A DNA stretch of 64,000 nt, from positions 2,710,418 through 2,774,417 of the forward strand of contig NZ_CP021255.1 in the NCBI RefSeq assembly GCF_002952055.1. The letters are read 5' to 3'. The notes under the pieces were generated by a model, which was given only the letters and a program-made list of their open reading frames with translations, was not told the DNA's origin and ran no database searches. Position numbers and translations under genes: made by a program. The number at the start of each line of letters is the position of its first letter. The stretch's first letter is position 1. This document shows, piece by piece, positions 26,340 through 33,702 of the stretch. Origin of the DNA: Desulfobulbus oralis. GTDB lineage: Bacteria > Desulfobacterota > Desulfobulbia > Desulfobulbales > Desulfobulbaceae.

Positions 26340-28148
26340 ATGAATTTGATTGAACTTATCGGCAATACCCCGCTGGTCAGCCTGGATAAAATCAACCACA
26401 GGCACAATCAGGTGCCCATTCTGGGCAAGCTGGAGGCCAAAAATCCCGGCGGCTCGATAAAAGACAGGGCCGCACTTTCCATGGTTCTGGCCGGTGAAAA
26501 GAGCGGTGAACTCAGCCGGGACAAAATTCTTATTGAAGCCACGAGCGGCAATACCGGCATCGGCATTGCCATGGTCTGCGCCCAAAGGGGCTACAAGTGC
26601 CTGCTCGTCATGCCGGAATCCGCCTCCATCGAGCGCCGCAAAATCATGCTGGCCTATGGCGCGGAAATCATCCTGACCCCGGCCAAGCTGGCAACCGACG
26701 GCGCCATTGAAAAGGCCTATACTCTGGCCCGGGAAAACCCGGAGCAGTACTATCTGGTGGACCAGTACAACAACCCGGCCAACTGGCAGGCGCACTACAA
26801 CGGCACAGCGCCGGAAATCTGGGCGCAGACCAGGGGCCTGGTGACAGATGTCATCGCCACCATGGGCACCAGCGGCACTGCCATGGGGCTGTCCCGCTGG
26901 TTTCGGGACCATCACCCGGAGGTGCGGGTGATTGCCGTGGAGCCCTGCCCGGGTCACAAGATTCAGGGCTTGAAAAACATGAAGGAATCCTACCGGCCCG
27001 GAATCTTCGACAAAAGCCTGCCATCCGAAATCGTCACCGCCTATGATGAGGGCGCCTTCAGTATGGCAAGAAGGATGGCGGCGGAAGAGGGGATTCTGGT
27101 CGGCATGAGCGGCGGTGCCGCCGTCTTTGCCGCCCTGGAGCGCGCGAAAGAGTTGAGCAGCGGCTGCATCGTGGTCATCCTGCCGGACAGCGGCGAGCGT
27201 TATCTGAGCACCACACTCTTTGCCTCGCAGGAAAGAAGCGGTTCGGGCACGAGCCTCCGGCTTTTCAACACCATGAGCCGCAAAAAGGAGGTCTTCAAAC
27301 CGCTGAACCCGGGCAAGGCCACCATGTACGCCTGCGGGCCCACAGCCTTCACCCCGCCCAATCTGGCGCACTGCCGCCGCTTCGTAGTGGCTGATCTGAT
27401 CCGCCGTTACCTGGAGTATCGGGGACTAACGGTGGATTCCTACATGAATTACACCGATCTGGACGACAATACCATTGCCGGGGCAATGCAGGCCGGGCTT
27501 GACCTGAAGACCTTTACCGGCCGTCATATCGATCAGTTCAGGCAGGCCGCCGCTGCCCTGGGGGTACAGCCTGCCACTGGCAATCCACTGGCCTCCGAGC
27601 ACGTGCAGGACATGATCGAAATTGCCCATGAGCTCATTCATCGGGGCTATGCCTACGAAAAGCACGGTTCCATCTATTTCGACATCTCCAAATTCCCGCG
27701 TTACGGCCGCCTGTCCGGTGTGGATCTGGGCAAGATCAAGGTGGGCCAAACCGTTGACCTGGACAACTATGACAAGGACAACCCGCGTGACTTTACGCTC
27801 CTGAAGCGCTCGACTCTGGCCGAGTTGAAACAGGGTATCTTTTTCAAGACCGATCGGGGCAACGTGCGGCCTGGCTGGCATATCGAGTGCTCGGCCATGT
27901 CCACCCGCTATCTGGGCCAGACCCTGGACATTCACACTGCAAGCCAGGATCTGATGTTTCCACACCACGAAAACGAAATCGCCATTGCCGAAGCCCTGAC
28001 CGACAAGCCGCTGGCCAACTACTGGCTGCACTCCGGTCAGGTGATGGAAGGCGGCCGGAAAATGGCGGCCGAGGCGGGCAATATCGTGACGCTGCAGGAG
28101 GTGCTTGACAGGGGTACAGCGCACGGGAACTGCGTTTCCTGCTCCTGA
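26340..28148 (+). CDS. Cysteine synthase fused to cysteinyl-tRNA synthetase-like domain (5' part of frameshifted gene)
   Basis: Residues 1-300 are a PLP-dependent O-acetylserine sulfhydrylase (CysK/CysM type). The PLP Lys is K41 in NPGGSIKDRAAL, with the substrate loop EATSGNTGIGIAM, GTSGTAMGLSRW and the PLP phosphate/ring region GMSGGAA and LPDSGERY. From about residue 308 the same frame continues as a class I cysteinyl-tRNA synthetase-like module: CGPT (C332), YMNYTDLDDNTI, RPGWHIECSAMS and LMFPHHENEIA. Zinc ligands appear kept, but HIGH is replaced by NLAH and KMSKS by KMAAE (K574). The start ATG at 26340 follows GAGGAAG. The frame ends early because of one missing G at 28111-28114; the C-terminus continues in the next frame. 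As it stands the protein would be 602 aa with a short out-of-frame tail. Confidence 0.85.
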   Translation: MNLIELIGNTPLVSLDKINHRHNQVPILGKLEAKNPGGSIKDRAALSMVLAGEKSGELSRDKILIEATSGNTGIGIAMVCAQRGYKCLLVMPESASIERRKIMLAYGAEIILTPAKLATDGAIEKAYTLARENPEQYYLVDQYNNPANWQAHYNGTAPEIWAQTRGLVTDVIATMGTSGTAMGLSRWFRDHHPEVRVIAVEPCPGHKIQGLKNMKESYRPGIFDKSLPSEIVTAYDEGAFSMARRMAAEEGILVGMSGGAAVFAALERAKELSSGCIVVILPDSGERYLSTTLFASQERSGSGTSLRLFNTMSRKKEVFKPLNPGKATMYACGPTAFTPPNLAHCRRFVVADLIRRYLEYRGLTVDSYMNYTDLDDNTIAGAMQAGLDLKTFTGRHIDQFRQAAAALGVQPATGNPLASEHVQDMIEIAHELIHRGYAYEKHGSIYFDISKFPRYGRLSGVDLGKIKVGQTVDLDNYDKDNPRDFTLLKRSTLAELKQGIFFKTDRGNVRPGWHIECSAMSTRYLGQTLDIHTASQDLMFPHHENEIAIAEALTDKPLANYWLHSGQVMEGGRKMAAEAGNIVTLQEVLDRGTAHGNCVSCS

Positions 28149-28744
28149 GCGTCCATTACCGCAAGCCGATGCACTTTTCCTACAAGCGGCTCAATGCGGC
28201 CCGCATAGCGCTGAAACGGATCGACGAATACACGCGGAAGCTGCTCTGTCTGCCCGCAGGCCTGCCCAGCTCGGCTATCCCGGCCCAGTTGGAGACCTTG
28301 CAGACCCGTTTTACCCAGAGCCTGAACGATGACCTCAACGTCTCCGGAGCCATGGGCGCCCTGTTCCACTTCATCAAGCAGAGCAATCCCCTGGTGCAGC
28401 ACCGCATGGTGGATGCGGAGCAGAAAAAGGCCATTACCGCTCAACTGGAAAGCATGAACACCGTATTGGGCATTTTCGACATGAATCAGTGTCCCCTGTC
28501 GCCGGAGATCAACAGGCTGATCCAGAAGCGGGAAGCGGCACGGGCACGCAAGGCATGGGCCGAGGCCGATGCAGTGCGGGAGGAACTGCTGGCCATGGGC
28601 ATCAATGTGCTGGACACGGCCGGCGGCCCGGTCTGGGAGCGGGTGGTCAGAAGCTGCGCCGTGTGCGGCAAGCAGGCGGCCTCCTGCGCCTGTCAGCTGG
28701 AAAAAGAAGGCGGGGCAGGACAAGGCGCCTGCGGCCAGGGCTGA
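28115..28744 (+). pseudogene. C-terminal part of the same CysRS-like domain, displaced by a 1-base frameshift
   Basis: Reading from 28115 gives YSARELRFLLLSVHYRKP, then the anticodon-binding helical region of CysRS (RKAWAEADAVREELLAMGI). This is exactly the continuation expected after LQEVLDRG in the previous frame. Inserting one G in the GGGG run at 28111-28114 restores an uninterrupted gene of about 801 aa. It ends in an extra Cys-rich tail (CAVCGKQAASCACQ) not usual in CysRS. This could be a sequencing error, a real mutation or a programmed shift. An ATG at 28169 could give a separate 191-aa product, but no Shine-Dalgarno is evident. Confidence 0.75.
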
Positions 28745-28930
28745 AAAAAAGCAAAAGGCCTCATTGCAAAGGCAGCATGTGTGAGGATGCAAACAGGTTA
28801 ACAGGACAAGGCGGGATTCCGGTCGATCGGCAGGAGCAACACGCACTCAGCCAGGGGGTGCCCAGAGAGGCGGCAAGAGGAAGAGTCGCCCTGGGTAAGA
28901 GGAGGCGCATTTGCGCCCTGAATACAGCGG

Positions 28931-28986
28931 GGCGGCTTTTTGTGGTTAGAGACCACAAAAAAACCGCCAGAGTTTTGCTCTGGCGG
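28931..28986 (-). terminator. Double hairpin with T tract, minus-strand terminator
   Basis: The arms CCGCCAGAG (28964-28972) and CTCTGGCGG (28978-28986) form a perfect 9-bp stem. On the minus strand it is followed by seven T. The T/A tract belongs to a second perfect stem, TTTTTGTGGT/ACCACAAAAA (28937-28961). The arrangement terminates leftward transcription from about 29.0-29.3 kb. Confidence 0.65.
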
Positions 28987-29063
28987 CCAAGCTTGGGAGG
29001 TGTAGGAGAACACGGCCCTTCCCAAAAAATCCTGCGCAGGCCACCGACCAAGGAAACGACGGC

Positions 29064-29225
29064 CTACGCAGTTCTCTCCTGCAGATTGGTCACCCACTTA
29101 CCAATCCGCATTGGACGGTTCCATATGTACCCGAAAGCGGAGATCTCCGCTTGCACCTGCGGAATTCTTCCTGTCATCCCACAGGATTTTTTCATTCCGC
29201 GCCCGGCTTCCCGCACAAGATCCAT
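29064..29225 (-). CDS. Possible small protein of unknown function
   Basis: A 53-codon frame with credible protein character (GRIPQVQAEISAFGY, RPMRIGKWVTNLQERTA) that stops about 80 bases before a strong same-strand terminator. The start is uncertain (29225 or an internal ATG at 29195), and no good Shine-Dalgarno is seen. I do not recognise the family. It could be a remnant or a non-coding transcript. Confidence 0.3.
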   Translation of the reverse strand: MDLVREAGRGMKKSCGMTGRIPQVQAEISAFGYIWNRPMRIGKWVTNLQERTA

Positions 29226-29463
29226 GAATTGAACATGGGAAAAGGGCCTGGATCCACCGAATGGCATTGCAGCAGGATTGTGGAGCACAGGGGGCGGTTC
29301 ATGGAATCAAGGCACGAAGCCTGCGGCTTGCCCGAAGCTCCACGGACTACCTGGCATCAAGGCTTGGCGGAGGATGACCTGCGCCTGGGGATGCGGCTGG
29401 CCGGGGCACGTCGATAACAGATTGGGTAGTGCCCAGCCCAACACATTCTGACGGTATGCAACA

Positions 29464-29493
29464 AGCCCGCGATTCTTGGTAAAATCGCGGGCT
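29464..29493 (-). terminator. Hairpin downstream of tRNA-Ala
   Basis: A perfect 11-bp stem AGCCCGCGATT/AATCGCGGGCT with an 8-base loop lies 35 bases past the tRNA 3' end. The T-rich follow-up (TTGTTG) on the minus strand is short, so termination may be partial. Confidence 0.55.
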
Positions 29494-29528
29494 GATCGTA
29501 TGTAATCGGTCTTAACCGGACTATCCTG

Positions 29529-29604
29529 TGGTGGAGAAGAGGGGATTCGAACCCCCGACCCCCGCCTTGCGAAGGCGATGCTCTCCCAACTGAGCCACTT
29601 CCCC
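29529..29604 (-). tRNA. tRNA-Ala(CGC)
   Basis: A 76-base tRNA on the minus strand. The acceptor GGGGAAG pairs with CTTCTCC and includes the G3-U70 wobble that is the alanine identity element, followed by A and an encoded CCA. The anticodon stem TCGCC/GGCGG encloses TTCGCAA, giving anticodon CGC for codon GCG. D arm and T arm (GGGGG TTCGAAT CCCCT) are complete. Confidence 0.97.
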
Positions 29605-29622
29605 ACTCGTTTTGTACTCGCC

Positions 29623-29651
29623 CTTTTACGGAAAAAACAGCAGTCTGTCAA
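29623..29651 (-). promoter_or_regulatory. Promoter of tRNA-Ala
   Basis: On the minus strand a perfect TTGACA and a TAAAAG are separated by 17 bases. The predicted start point is about 10 bases before the mature tRNA 5' end. Confidence 0.6.
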
Positions 29652-29761
29652 GTACCTGAATGGTCACAGCGGCAACCACAGCTTTTCGCCCACCACGCGA
29701 CACATTCAGGCTGCCGGTCAGGGTTCTTATTCCACAGGGGACAAGAGGGAGGGCAGCCCCC

Positions 29762-30427
29762 TCATGGCTCTTTCGAAACGAACGGCTGCAAGCGTTCGCC
29801 CTGCTTGCAGCAACGCCTTGCCAGGATAGCAGCGCCGATTCCAGCCAGACCTGCAATCCAGCCCAGACCACCAAAAATTTCCCGCCAGCCAGGCGGATGC
29901 GGCGCGGTGGCCTGCGCCAGTATCTGCCGCATGGGCGCCAGTTGCGCCTGCAGTTCCTCCCGGACAAGAGCGCGCAGGCGGGCATCATCCGGCAGAGCCA
30001 TGGGCTCCGGCTTTGCGGGCGTTTGGGCCTCCCCACCTGCATCCGTGCCATGCTTTTCCGCTCCACCCTGCGGCAAACTGTTCAGGGCGGCCCGCACCTC
30101 TTCCTCCGACATTGTGTACTGGGCACGGTGCCCCTCTCCGGCATCTACGACAAACCTGAGCGCCTCCACCTTGTCCGGAGCCCGGAAGCAGGCCCTGCCT
30201 TCCTGATCGCTTTGAACGATCTGCAAGGATTCACCTGCTGCCGTCATCATCTCGACTTTTCCGGCTCGCACCTTCTCCTCTGTGCTGTAGTAACTTTCGG
30301 TGCAGATGCCCCCATGCTCAGGCCAGGCATAGATGTACACGCTGTGTGCATGGGCGAGACCTGCGATGGACAGGACCGAACAGAGGGCGAAACATGGGAC
30401 GAATCGGCAGACATAAGAAAAAAACAT
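29762..30427 (-). CDS. NikL/CbiL-like periplasmic component of nickel/cobalt ECF transport
   Basis: A 221-aa membrane-tethered protein. A signal peptide (residues 1-27, ending HAH) is followed by a domain typical of NikL/CbiL (HSVYIYAWPEHGGICTESYY, VEMMTAAGESLQIVQSDQEG). A linker and a short coiled segment (DDARLRALVREELQAQLAPM) lead to one C-terminal transmembrane helix (GLGWIAGLAGIGAAILARR). In other genomes such proteins accompany NikM/CbiM and CbiQ/CbiO; none is adjacent here. The ATG at 30427 has GAGG at good spacing. Confidence 0.75.
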   Translation of the reverse strand: MFFSYVCRFVPCFALCSVLSIAGLAHAHSVYIYAWPEHGGICTESYYSTEEKVRAGKVEMMTAAGESLQIVQSDQEGRACFRAPDKVEALRFVVDAGEGHRAQYTMSEEEVRAALNSLPQGGAEKHGTDAGGEAQTPAKPEPMALPDDARLRALVREELQAQLAPMRQILAQATAPHPPGWREIFGGLGWIAGLAGIGAAILARRCCKQGERLQPFVSKEP

Positions 30428-30544
30428 GTTATATCCTCTTGGTATTTGTATCGAGTCATGCCTAGTTGAGCAGTCTGACAAAGGCTCTCTCTGATAGCTA
30501 TGACCAGAAAAGGGAAGTACACGCATCGTTCGGAATTTCTGGAG

Positions 30545-30786
30545 CTACATCCGGCAAATTGTCAGGCTGTTCATTGCATTGATCTGGTTTTGCTCAAGAA
30601 ACTGAACAGTCAAATCAGCAATGAGCCGATTTGTTGGTTGCTTCCGGCTTCGGACTGCCAGTTCCAAGGGCTCGGGAACTTGGTCGTACACGGTGTCGGG
30701 GGCGCTGTTGGTCAGGTGCTGTATGCTTTCTGCCTGCCTTGTCACCAGTTGAAGCAGCCGATCCGATCCTTGCCAAATTCGGCCAT
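30545..30786 (-). pseudogene. Small protein remnant broken by a 5-bp tandem duplication
   Basis: The minus strand reads MAEFGKDR and then hits a stop, but removing one copy of the tandem GATCC GATCC at 30760-30769 gives a continuous frame. That frame reads KDRLLQLVTRQAESIQHLTN and continues to VQFLEQNQINAMNSLTICRM at 30545. The restored protein is about 78 aa and helix-rich. The family is not recognised, and the inference depends on the restored reading being real. Confidence 0.35.
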
Positions 30787-30816
30787 GCAGCGCAGAGCGC
30801 CGCCCAGCAGGTCGGC

Positions 30817-30851
30817 AAAAACGCGGGGGCCGGACGGCAGGCGTCCGGCCC
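30817..30851 (-). terminator. Terminator of nfnAB
   Basis: A perfect 10-bp GC-rich stem GGGCCGGACG/CGTCCGGCCC (30827-30851) lies 30 bases past the nfnB stop. On the minus strand, five T follow after a 5-base gap. Confidence 0.7.
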
Positions 30852-30881
30852 GCTTGACCGCTTGCTGCCGATTTGTGACAA

Positions 30882-32300
30882 TCAGCCTAAAATTCGCTTG
30901 ACCATGGTCTGCCCTGCCCTGCGGCCGGCGCCCATGGCCAGAATGACCGTAGCCGAACCGGTGACGATGTCGCCACCTGCAAAGACACCCGGCATGGAGG
31001 TCTCACCGGTTTCCTCGTTGATCTCGATATAGCCGCGCTTGTTGAGCTTGAGCTCGGGCGTGGCCTGCAAAAGAATCGGGTTGGAGCGCGTGCCCAAAGC
31101 CACGATGGCCAGATCGGTCGCCATCTCGTACTCCGAACCGGGAATGGGCAGCGGCCGGCGGCGGCCGGAGGCATCCGGCTCGCCCAACTGCATCTTCTGC
31201 AGGGTCACGGATTTGAGCCGCAGATTCTCGTCACCGTTGAAATGCAGGGGCGCCGAAAGTATGTCGAACTGCACGCCCTCCTCCTCGGCATGCTCCACCT
31301 CTTCAACCCGGGCCGGCATTTCGGCCCGGGTGCGGCGATACACGACATGCACTTCGTCCGCGCCCATGCGCAGGGCCGTACGGGCCGCATCCATGGCCAC
31401 GTTGCCCGCGCCGAATACGGTCACGCGCTTGCCGGGGGCAGCCGGGGTGTCGTAGTTCGGGAAATCATAGGCCCGGCCCAGATTGACACGGGTCAGGTAC
31501 TCGTTGGCCGAAAGCACGCCAACCAGGTTTTCACCGGGCACACCCAGAAAAATCGGCAGACCCGCACCCACGCCGATGAAGACCGCATCGTATTCCCTGG
31601 CCAGCTCCGCCACATCCACGGTGCGGCCACCCACGTGATTCAGATGAAAATCCACGCCGGTCTGCCGCAGGCCGTTGACCTCGGTGGCCACCACGCCTTT
31701 CGGCAGACGGAAGGCCGGAATGCCGTAAATCAACACGCCGCCCGGCTCGTGCAGGGCCTCGAACACATCCACCTTGATGCCCGCCGTGGCGCAAACGCCA
31801 GCGCAGGTCAGAGATGAGGGGCCAGAACCAATGCAGGCCACCTTCCTGCCGCCTGCGGGCATGGCGCAGGCATTGGTGCCGGTCACCTGCTCACAGGCCG
31901 TGGAGGCAATATAGCTGTCCGCCACAAAACGCTCGAGCCGGCCGATGGCCACGGCTTCCCCCTTTTTGCCCAGGATGCATTTGCTCTCGCACTGGCGTTC
32001 CTGGGGACAGACCCGGCCGCACACGGCAGGCAGACTGTTCGTGGTTTTGATGATGCGGTAGGCGGCGTCCAGGTTGCCGGCCTGAATCTCGCGGATGAAG
32101 TCGCGGATAGGCACCTCGACCGGACAACCGCTTACGCACAGCGGCTTCTTGCACTGCATGCAACGGCCGGCCTCGGTCATGGCCATTTCCCTGGTGTAGC
32201 CCAGGGCCACTTCCTTGAAGTTGTGCCGCCGCTCTTCCGGTGGCTGACAGGGCATGGGAGTGCGGGGCACCGCGGCTTTTTTCGGCTTATTTGTTTCCAT
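30882..32300 (-). CDS. nfnB: NfnB-type NADPH-dependent flavoprotein (GltD-like) of electron-bifurcating transhydrogenase
   Basis: A 472-aa cytoplasmic iron-sulfur flavoprotein. The N-terminal region binds two [4Fe-4S] clusters (GRCMQCKKPLCVSGCPVEVP and CGRVCPQERQCESKC). An FAD Rossmann motif follows (ACIGSGPSSLTCAGVCA), then the NADPH motif VFGAGNVAMDAARTALRMGA and the second FAD segment MPGVFAGGDIVTGSATV. With NfnA it would couple NADPH oxidation to reduction of ferredoxin and NAD+, or the reverse. The ATG at 32300 has GGAGGTG upstream and overlaps the end of nfnA by 14 bases. The alternative name is glutamate synthase small subunit or sulfide dehydrogenase SudA, but no GltB is present. Confidence 0.9.
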   Translation of the reverse strand: METNKPKKAAVPRTPMPCQPPEERRHNFKEVALGYTREMAMTEAGRCMQCKKPLCVSGCPVEVPIRDFIREIQAGNLDAAYRIIKTTNSLPAVCGRVCPQERQCESKCILGKKGEAVAIGRLERFVADSYIASTACEQVTGTNACAMPAGGRKVACIGSGPSSLTCAGVCATAGIKVDVFEALHEPGGVLIYGIPAFRLPKGVVATEVNGLRQTGVDFHLNHVGGRTVDVAELAREYDAVFIGVGAGLPIFLGVPGENLVGVLSANEYLTRVNLGRAYDFPNYDTPAAPGKRVTVFGAGNVAMDAARTALRMGADEVHVVYRRTRAEMPARVEEVEHAEEEGVQFDILSAPLHFNGDENLRLKSVTLQKMQLGEPDASGRRRPLPIPGSEYEMATDLAIVALGTRSNPILLQATPELKLNKRGYIEINEETGETSMPGVFAGGDIVTGSATVILAMGAGRRAGQTMVKRILG

Positions 32301-33132
32301 GGCAAGAGCACCTCCACAGCTCAAGAGATTGGGTTTCCTGTTCGCGGAACGCGCCCAGGCGGCGGCGCAGCTCGGCAAAATCGACCTGATGGCCGTCAAA
32401 TTCCGGGCCATCCACACAGGCGAACCTGGTTTCGCCACCCACCGTCACACGGCAGGCGCCGCACATGCCAATGCCGTCCACCATGACGGGGTTCAGGCTG
32501 ACCGTGGTCTTGACGCCGAAAGGCCTGGTGGTTTCGGCTACGGCGGACATCATGGGCACCGGCCCCACCGCCACGACCTCGAAGACTTCCCGGTCCTTCT
32601 CCAGCCTGTCCTTCAGCAGTTCCGTGACCAGCCCCTTGTGGCCGTAGCTGCCGTCGTCCGTGGAAATCAACAGCTCGTCCACAAAGGATTTCAGCTCCTT
32701 CTCGAAGAGCAGCAGATCCTTGCTGCGGGCGCCGATGATGCCCACCACCCTGTTGCCGATTCTGGAATGGCCCTTGGCAATGTGGTGCATGGCCGCAATG
32801 CCGGTGCCGCCCCCCACGCACACGACAGTGCCGCGCTTTTCAATATGGGTGGCACGCCCCAGAGGACCGCAGACATCCAGAATGGCATCACCGGCATTCA
32901 GACTCTCCAGGACAGCGGTGCTCTTGCCCATCACCAGATACACGATGGTGATGGTGCCTTTTTCCGGATCCGTGTCGGCGATAGTGAGCGGTATGCGCTC
33001 GCCCTTTTCGTTCATCCTGAGGATGACGAAGTGGCCGGGCCGCGCCTTCCCTGCTATCTGTGGCGCCTCCAGAACAAGTTTGCTGGTTTTGCCAGGAATC
33101 AGGCTTTCCTTGGACAAAATAGGTGTTGGCAT
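32287..33132 (-). CDS. nfnA: NfnA-type ferredoxin:NADP+ oxidoreductase subunit
   Basis: A 281-aa FNR-like flavoprotein. The FAD-binding barrel has PGHFVILRMNEKGERIPLT and the NAD(H)-binding half CVGGGTGIAAMHHIAKG. A C-terminal [2Fe-2S] site is formed by GMCGACRVTVGGETRFACVD. It is co-encoded with the GltD-like partner in the order expected for nfnAB/sudBA. GGAGG precedes the ATG at 33132. The in-frame extension upstream is rejected because it lacks a fold and precedes this strong start. Confidence 0.92.
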   Translation of the reverse strand: MPTPILSKESLIPGKTSKLVLEAPQIAGKARPGHFVILRMNEKGERIPLTIADTDPEKGTITIVYLVMGKSTAVLESLNAGDAILDVCGPLGRATHIEKRGTVVCVGGGTGIAAMHHIAKGHSRIGNRVVGIIGARSKDLLLFEKELKSFVDELLISTDDGSYGHKGLVTELLKDRLEKDREVFEVVAVGPVPMMSAVAETTRPFGVKTTVSLNPVMVDGIGMCGACRVTVGGETRFACVDGPEFDGHQVDFAELRRRLGAFREQETQSLELWRCSCHGNK

Positions 33133-33702
33133 CTTGCTATTCCTCCGTTGAATGTTCACATGAGAACCTGCGCACCAGGGTAGTGAGGCGCTCTTTTTGA
33201 GGGAGACGATCACCTCCGTGAGACTCAAACGCAGTTTGTTTTCCAGCATGGGCGCCAGGGGCAACTGCTGCCGGTGGGCACAACCGGTATGCCACAGCGC
33301 CTGAGCCTTCCGGGAATTGGGCCCGCCCATCAGGAGGCCTGGCATCAAAGACCAGAAAGCCCCGCCTGCCCAGGCAGATCCGGGCCGGGTCGCCCGGGTC
33401 GAAGTTGTCGAAGATCTGCGCGTCGCCATTTGCGGGAACAGAGGCAGCGCCCGGCCCGACTGTCATGGTAATGCCATCCCACAGCCCACAAACCAAGTCT
33501 GGCGTGCCAGCCCCCTGCGACTGCTGACATAAATAGCACGATATTTTTCATAAAACGATATTTTTTTCAGCAGCTCTGCCCCCCCAGCAGGCGCTGAAAG
33601 TGCCGCCGTAAATGCCCCACACGGAGTGTGTTCCCGGATGGCCAGTCCCTGCATGCTGGCCAGCGCCTGACTGCATGCAGCGGTACAGCAGCGGAATTCC
33701 GC
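33133..33702. other. Intergenic region between hypF and nfnA
   Basis: 570 bases without a supported gene. All three minus-strand frames contain 60-120-residue open stretches, some with protein-like composition (LENKLRLSLTEVIVSLKKS, then a stop-free run into nfnA). This could be a decayed gene. No promoter is assigned, though an AT-rich patch at 33540-33570 is a candidate. Confidence 0.4.

Larger units (their letters stand above)
28745..29528. other. Mostly gene-free interval with hairpins
   Basis: About 780 bases between the CysRS-like tail and tRNA-Ala. It contains two adjacent hairpins near 28931-28986, a terminator-like hairpin next to the tRNA, and one doubtful minus-strand small ORF at 29064-29225. 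No mobile element ends or known structural RNA motifs were recognised. Confidence 0.5.
30428..30881. other. Intergenic interval with a decayed small ORF and the nfnAB terminator
   Basis: The 454 bases hold a frameshifted small-protein remnant at 30545-30786 and the terminator hairpin at 30817-30851. The first 110 bases next to nikL probably carry its promoter, but I could not identify clear boxes or a nickel or cobalamin riboswitch. Confidence 0.5.

Noticed and set aside
28931..28986. Inverted repeats as insertion-sequence ends
   Set aside because: The repeats are immediate hairpins with 5-base loops and a T tract, with no transposase or target duplication. Terminators explain them.
30428..30545. 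Nickel or cobalamin riboswitch upstream of the nikL-like gene
   Set aside because: No conserved B12-box-like or NiCo four-way-junction pattern could be found by eye.
30882..33132. Glutamate synthase small subunit assignment
   Set aside because: There is no large GltB subunit nearby, and the partner has FAD plus [2Fe-2S] domains as in NfnA/SudB, so a transhydrogenase or sulfide dehydrogenase pair fits better.
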